Assembly: GCA_900468625.1 (NCBI GenBank)
Contig: UBUL01000016.1
Coordinates: 97,028 to 161,027 of the forward strand
Length of the DNA: 64,000 nucleotides
Direction: 5' to 3'
Origin: Hyphomicrobiales bacterium
GTDB lineage: Bacteria > Pseudomonadota > Alphaproteobacteria > Rhizobiales > Rhizobiaceae
The notes beneath the pieces were generated by a model. The model was not told the origin of the DNA, made no database searches, and saw only the letters and a list, made by a program, of their open reading frames with translations. Both the position numbers and the translations under genes were made by a program. How positions within the stretch are numbered: the first letter of the stretch is position 1; each line of letters begins with the position of its first letter. Shown here in pieces: positions 61,594-64,000 of this stretch.

Positions 61594-62178
61594 ATGACCA
61601 GGGTGCTGATCGTGCCGGGCCTGTTCGGTTCGGGTGAGGGACATTGGCAGCGTTACTGGCTGCGGGATCATCCGGATGTTCAGCTCGTCGAGCAGGACGA
61701 CTGGGATTTTCCAAACCTCAAAAGCTGGATGGAGAAACTGGAGACCGCGCTCGAAGAGGCGGGTGAAGCCTATATCGTCGGGCACAGTCTGGGTTGTGTG
61801 CTGACGGCAAGGCTGGCCGGCCGCCCCGCAGCGCGACGGGTCAAAGGCGCTCTCCTTGTTGCGCCCTGCGATATTCCGGCGACGGAGGCACTCCATTCCG
61901 GGCATCTTTCCTTCGGCACGATGCCGACCGAAGTTTTGCCATTTCCCAGTATTACGGTCGGCAGTCTGAACGACATCTACATGACGCTCGACCGGCTCAC
62001 CATGTTCGGGCGCTTGTGGCGCACCGACGTACGCAATATCGGCCTTGCTGGGCATATCAACATTGCCAGCGGGTTCGGACGCTGGCCTGGCGGCTACAGC
62101 TTTCTTGAAATGCTGAAGGCGCGTGCCAGGCATCGCAGGCCGCAAGGGTTTTCAGCCACAATCGCGGCGTCCAATTGA
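61594..62178 (+). CDS. Small serine hydrolase of the RBBP9/YdeN alpha/beta family
   Basis: A 194-residue protein with the compact RBBP9/YdeN fold. The opening TRVLIVPGLFGSGEGHWQRY is the family signature, the nucleophile is Ser in VGHSLGCVL, the acid Asp in GSLNDIYM and the histidine in LAGHINIASGFGRW. The substrate is unknown; members act as serine esterases. The ATG at 61594 follows GCGAGGCTGCC; upstream codons in the same frame are not conserved-looking. It follows the short peptide gene in the same direction. Confidence 0.88.
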   Translation: MTRVLIVPGLFGSGEGHWQRYWLRDHPDVQLVEQDDWDFPNLKSWMEKLETALEEAGEAYIVGHSLGCVLTARLAGRPAARRVKGALLVAPCDIPATEALHSGHLSFGTMPTEVLPFPSITVGSLNDIYMTLDRLTMFGRLWRTDVRNIGLAGHINIASGFGRWPGGYSFLEMLKARARHRRPQGFSATIAASN

Positions 62179-62289
62179 AAGAAGGGCTTTTCATATCCGG
62201 CATTCGACGCCATTGTGCGTCGAGCTTTATCCCGCCCTTTGCCGCCCATTTCAGCCGGGCGACGGGGCAGATTGTTTGGAGGTAGGACA

Positions 62290-62949
62290 ATGGGTTTGCG
62301 CATCAACGACATCGCCCCGGATTTTACGGCGGAGACGACGCAGGGACAGGTTCGGTTCCATGACTGGATCGGTGACGGCTGGGCCGTTCTCTTCTCGCAT
62401 CCGAAGAACTTCACGCCCGTCTGCACGACGGAACTCGGCGCGATGGCTGGCCTGGAAGGCGAATTCCGCAAGCGCGGCGTGAAAATCATCGGTATCTCGG
62501 TCGATCCGGTCGAAAGCCATGCTCGCTGGAAGAACGACATCAAGACGGCGACCGGTTTCGAGGTTGACTATCCCCTGATCGGCGACAAGGATCTCAAGGT
62601 TGCCAAGCTCTATGACATGCTGCCGGCAGGCGCCGGCGAAAGCTCGGAAGGCCGCACGCCCGCCGACAATGCCACCGTCCGCTCCGTCTTCGTCATCGGC
62701 CCCGACAAGAAGATCAAGCTGATCCTCACCTATCCGATGACGACGGGCCGCAACTTCGGCGAAATCTTGCGCGCGATCGACTCGATCCAGCTGACATCCA
62801 AGCATCAGGTGGCGACGCCGGCAAACTGGCAGCAGGGCGAAGATGTCATCATCACAGCCGCTGTCTCCAACGAAGACGCCATCACCCGCTTCGGCTCGTT
62901 CGATACGGTATTGCCCTATCTGCGCAAGACCCGTCAGCCATCGGCCTGA
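62290..62949 (+). CDS. 1-Cys peroxiredoxin (Prx6/LsfA type)
   Basis: A 219-residue thiol peroxidase. The peroxidatic Cys45 lies in FSHPKNFTPVCTTELG, with the Prx6-type dimer region (PANWQQGEDVIITAAVSNED) at the C-terminus, and no resolving cysteine is present. It reduces hydrogen and organic peroxides. The related LsfA of Pseudomonas is induced by sulfur starvation, which would fit the FMN reductase upstream. The ATG follows GGAGGTAGGACA. The gap to the hydrolase gene is 111 bp, so it may have its own promoter. Confidence 0.93.
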   Translation: MGLRINDIAPDFTAETTQGQVRFHDWIGDGWAVLFSHPKNFTPVCTTELGAMAGLEGEFRKRGVKIIGISVDPVESHARWKNDIKTATGFEVDYPLIGDKDLKVAKLYDMLPAGAGESSEGRTPADNATVRSVFVIGPDKKIKLILTYPMTTGRNFGEILRAIDSIQLTSKHQVATPANWQQGEDVIITAAVSNEDAITRFGSFDTVLPYLRKTRQPSA

Positions 62950-62998
62950 TCGGCGTTTCCGATAGATGCGATGCGGCCGTTAAGGCCGCGTCGCTTTT

Positions 62999-63901
62999 TC
63001 AAAGACTGACATTTTCGCGTAAGAAATCCAGCAAGGCGCGTACGCGCGCGGGCAAGGGACCGCCCTGGCCGATATAGACCGCGTGGAATTCCTCGATGTC
63101 TCCGGGATTGAATTCTTCCAGCACGGGCTGCAGCCGCCCGGCTGCGATATCCGATTTGACGGTAAAGGCGGCAAGCCGCGCCAGGCCGCCGCCGGCAAGC
63201 GCAAGGTGCCGCATGGCTTCGCCGTCGCCCACCTGCAGGCTGCGTGCAGCGGGGATCGTTGCAATCTCGCCATCAACCAGCAAAGGCCAGCCTTCGATCG
63301 CCCGGGAATAGGCAAAGCCGATGCGGCAATGCTCTGCCAGCTCGGCGCAGGTGCGCGGCACGCCGTGTCGTCGCAGATAATCCGGCGATGCGACAATGAT
63401 ATTTCGCGTCGCGCCAAGCTTGCGAGCCGTGAGGCTGGAGCTCTTCAGTGGCCCCGCGCGAATTGCAACATCGGCGCGCTCTTCCATCAGGTCGACGATG
63501 CGATCGGTATGGAAGATCTCAAGCGAGACGTTCGGGTGCAGCGCCATGAAGCCGGGAACGAGCGGAGCCAGCACATGGTTGCCGAAGGAGCCGCTGGTGT
63601 TGACGCGGATATGGCCGGCGACCCGCTCTCCCGCCGACGCATGGCGTTCGGCCTCGGCAATATCGGCAAGGATGGCGACGCTGCGCTCGAAGAAGGCGCA
63701 GCCTTCGGGTGTGAGCTGCAGCCGCCTTGTCGAGCGGTGGATAAGCCGCGCGCCAAGGCGCTTTTCCAATCTTGTAATGAGCTTGCTGACCGCTGAAGGT
63801 GTCATCCGGCAGGCGTTGGCGGCGGCGGTGAAGCCACCGAGTTCGGCCGCGCGCACAAAGACTTCCATCTCTCCGGAACGATTGATCTCTTGACGGCTCA
63901 T
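62999..63901 (-). CDS. LysR-family transcriptional regulator
   Basis: A 300-residue regulator. The N-terminal winged helix (about residues 10-68) shows VRAAELGGFTAAANACRMTP and SAVSKLITRLEKRLGARLI. The co-inducer domain (about 95-295) has GHIRVNTSGSFGNHVLAPL, EERADVAIRAGPL and VGDGEAMRHLALAGGGLARL. It belongs to the group that often controls a divergent oxidoreductase gene. The gene that starts at 63993 is the probable target, and T-N11-A-like sites lie in the 91-bp gap. The target and ligand are unknown. Confidence 0.9.
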   Translation of the reverse strand: MSRQEINRSGEMEVFVRAAELGGFTAAANACRMTPSAVSKLITRLEKRLGARLIHRSTRRLQLTPEGCAFFERSVAILADIAEAERHASAGERVAGHIRVNTSGSFGNHVLAPLVPGFMALHPNVSLEIFHTDRIVDLMEERADVAIRAGPLKSSSLTARKLGATRNIIVASPDYLRRHGVPRTCAELAEHCRIGFAYSRAIEGWPLLVDGEIATIPAARSLQVGDGEAMRHLALAGGGLARLAAFTVKSDIAAGRLQPVLEEFNPGDIEEFHAVYIGQGGPLPARVRALLDFLRENVSL

Positions 63902-63992
63902 GATGAATTCAAGTCATAAATCAGTTTCTCTTCGGCAATCTATATCATCCTGATCGAAGGGTCTATCTCTTCGGCAAACCTAAGGAGATGGC

Positions 63993-64000
63993 ATGAATGG
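63993..64000 (+). CDS. Start of a gene cut by the window edge
   Basis: TAAGGAGATGGC followed by ATG at 63993 gives a strong ribosome binding site and start codon, and only the first two codons (Met-Asn) and part of a third lie inside the window. It diverges from the LysR gene and is probably its target. The product cannot be named. Confidence 0.55.

Overview
The window is a GC-rich chromosomal or large-replicon segment of an alphaproteobacterium of the family Rhizobiaceae, most likely a Rhizobium. The reasons are the rhizobial rhamnose locus (rhaT-rhaS-rhaR divergent from rhaD-rhaI), a RIME-like palindromic intergenic repeat, a PrsDE-type type I secretion pair beside an RTX glycanase, the many ABC uptake systems, and the NasST/Nrt nitrate module. 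No rRNA, tRNA, CRISPR array, insertion sequence or phage gene was seen. Gene density and codon style are uniform, so this looks like ordinary metabolic and accessory genome rather than a recent island.

Layout. 1-6060: L-rhamnose uptake and catabolism (the transporter continues off the left edge), with a repeat element between rhaD and rhaI. 6103-12939: scattered small units (WYL regulator with a divergent glyoxalase-fold protein, HpcH/HpaI aldolase, two small envelope proteins, MFS pump, aldo/keto reductase, SDR). 13616-17874: a complete CUT1 sugar ABC importer operon. 17915-18976: methyltransferase. 19156-31221: a long minus-strand set around peptide or gamma-glutamyl compound use: ROK repressor, MlrC-like M81 protein, GntR/FCD regulator, dipeptide-type binding protein, two permeases, gamma-glutamyltransferase, DUF1028 protein, fused double ATPase and glutathione peroxidase. 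31514-40030: two DHA2 drug pumps, a second GntR/FCD regulator, a xylitol/sorbitol-type dehydrogenase, a Kef-type antiporter with a cyclic-nucleotide-binding tail, and an acetamidase/formamidase. 40171-45700: a divergent GlxA/DJ-1 pair, three hypothetical proteins and two alpha/beta hydrolases. 45940-51256: nasT-nasS and nrtA-nrtB-nrtD, with a sigma-54 promoter and a leader terminator between nasS and nrtA. 51494-55399: a secreted hypothetical protein, HtpG and a siderophore-interacting flavoprotein. 55736-60445: PrsD/PrsE-type exporter and a convergent RTX-GH16 glycanase. 60747-62949: FMN reductase, a 56-residue aromatic-tailed peptide, a small alpha/beta hydrolase and a 1-Cys peroxiredoxin. 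62999-64000: a LysR regulator and the first codons of a divergent gene.

The control regions carry much of the interest. The nitrate leader combines a near-consensus -24/-12 promoter, an upstream NtrC-like dyad and an intrinsic terminator beside the genes for an ANTAR antiterminator and its nitrate sensor. The GntR gene of the peptide cluster has a perfect 9-bp operator-like palindrome just downstream of a candidate promoter. Three of the four solute-binding-protein genes are followed by perfect GC-rich stem-loops. The best candidate for something undescribed is the short peptide at 61359-61529 with its Tyr/Trp/Cys/Pro-rich C-terminus. The gamma-glutamyltransferase/DUF1028/peptide-transporter/glutathione-peroxidase arrangement is the next most interesting.
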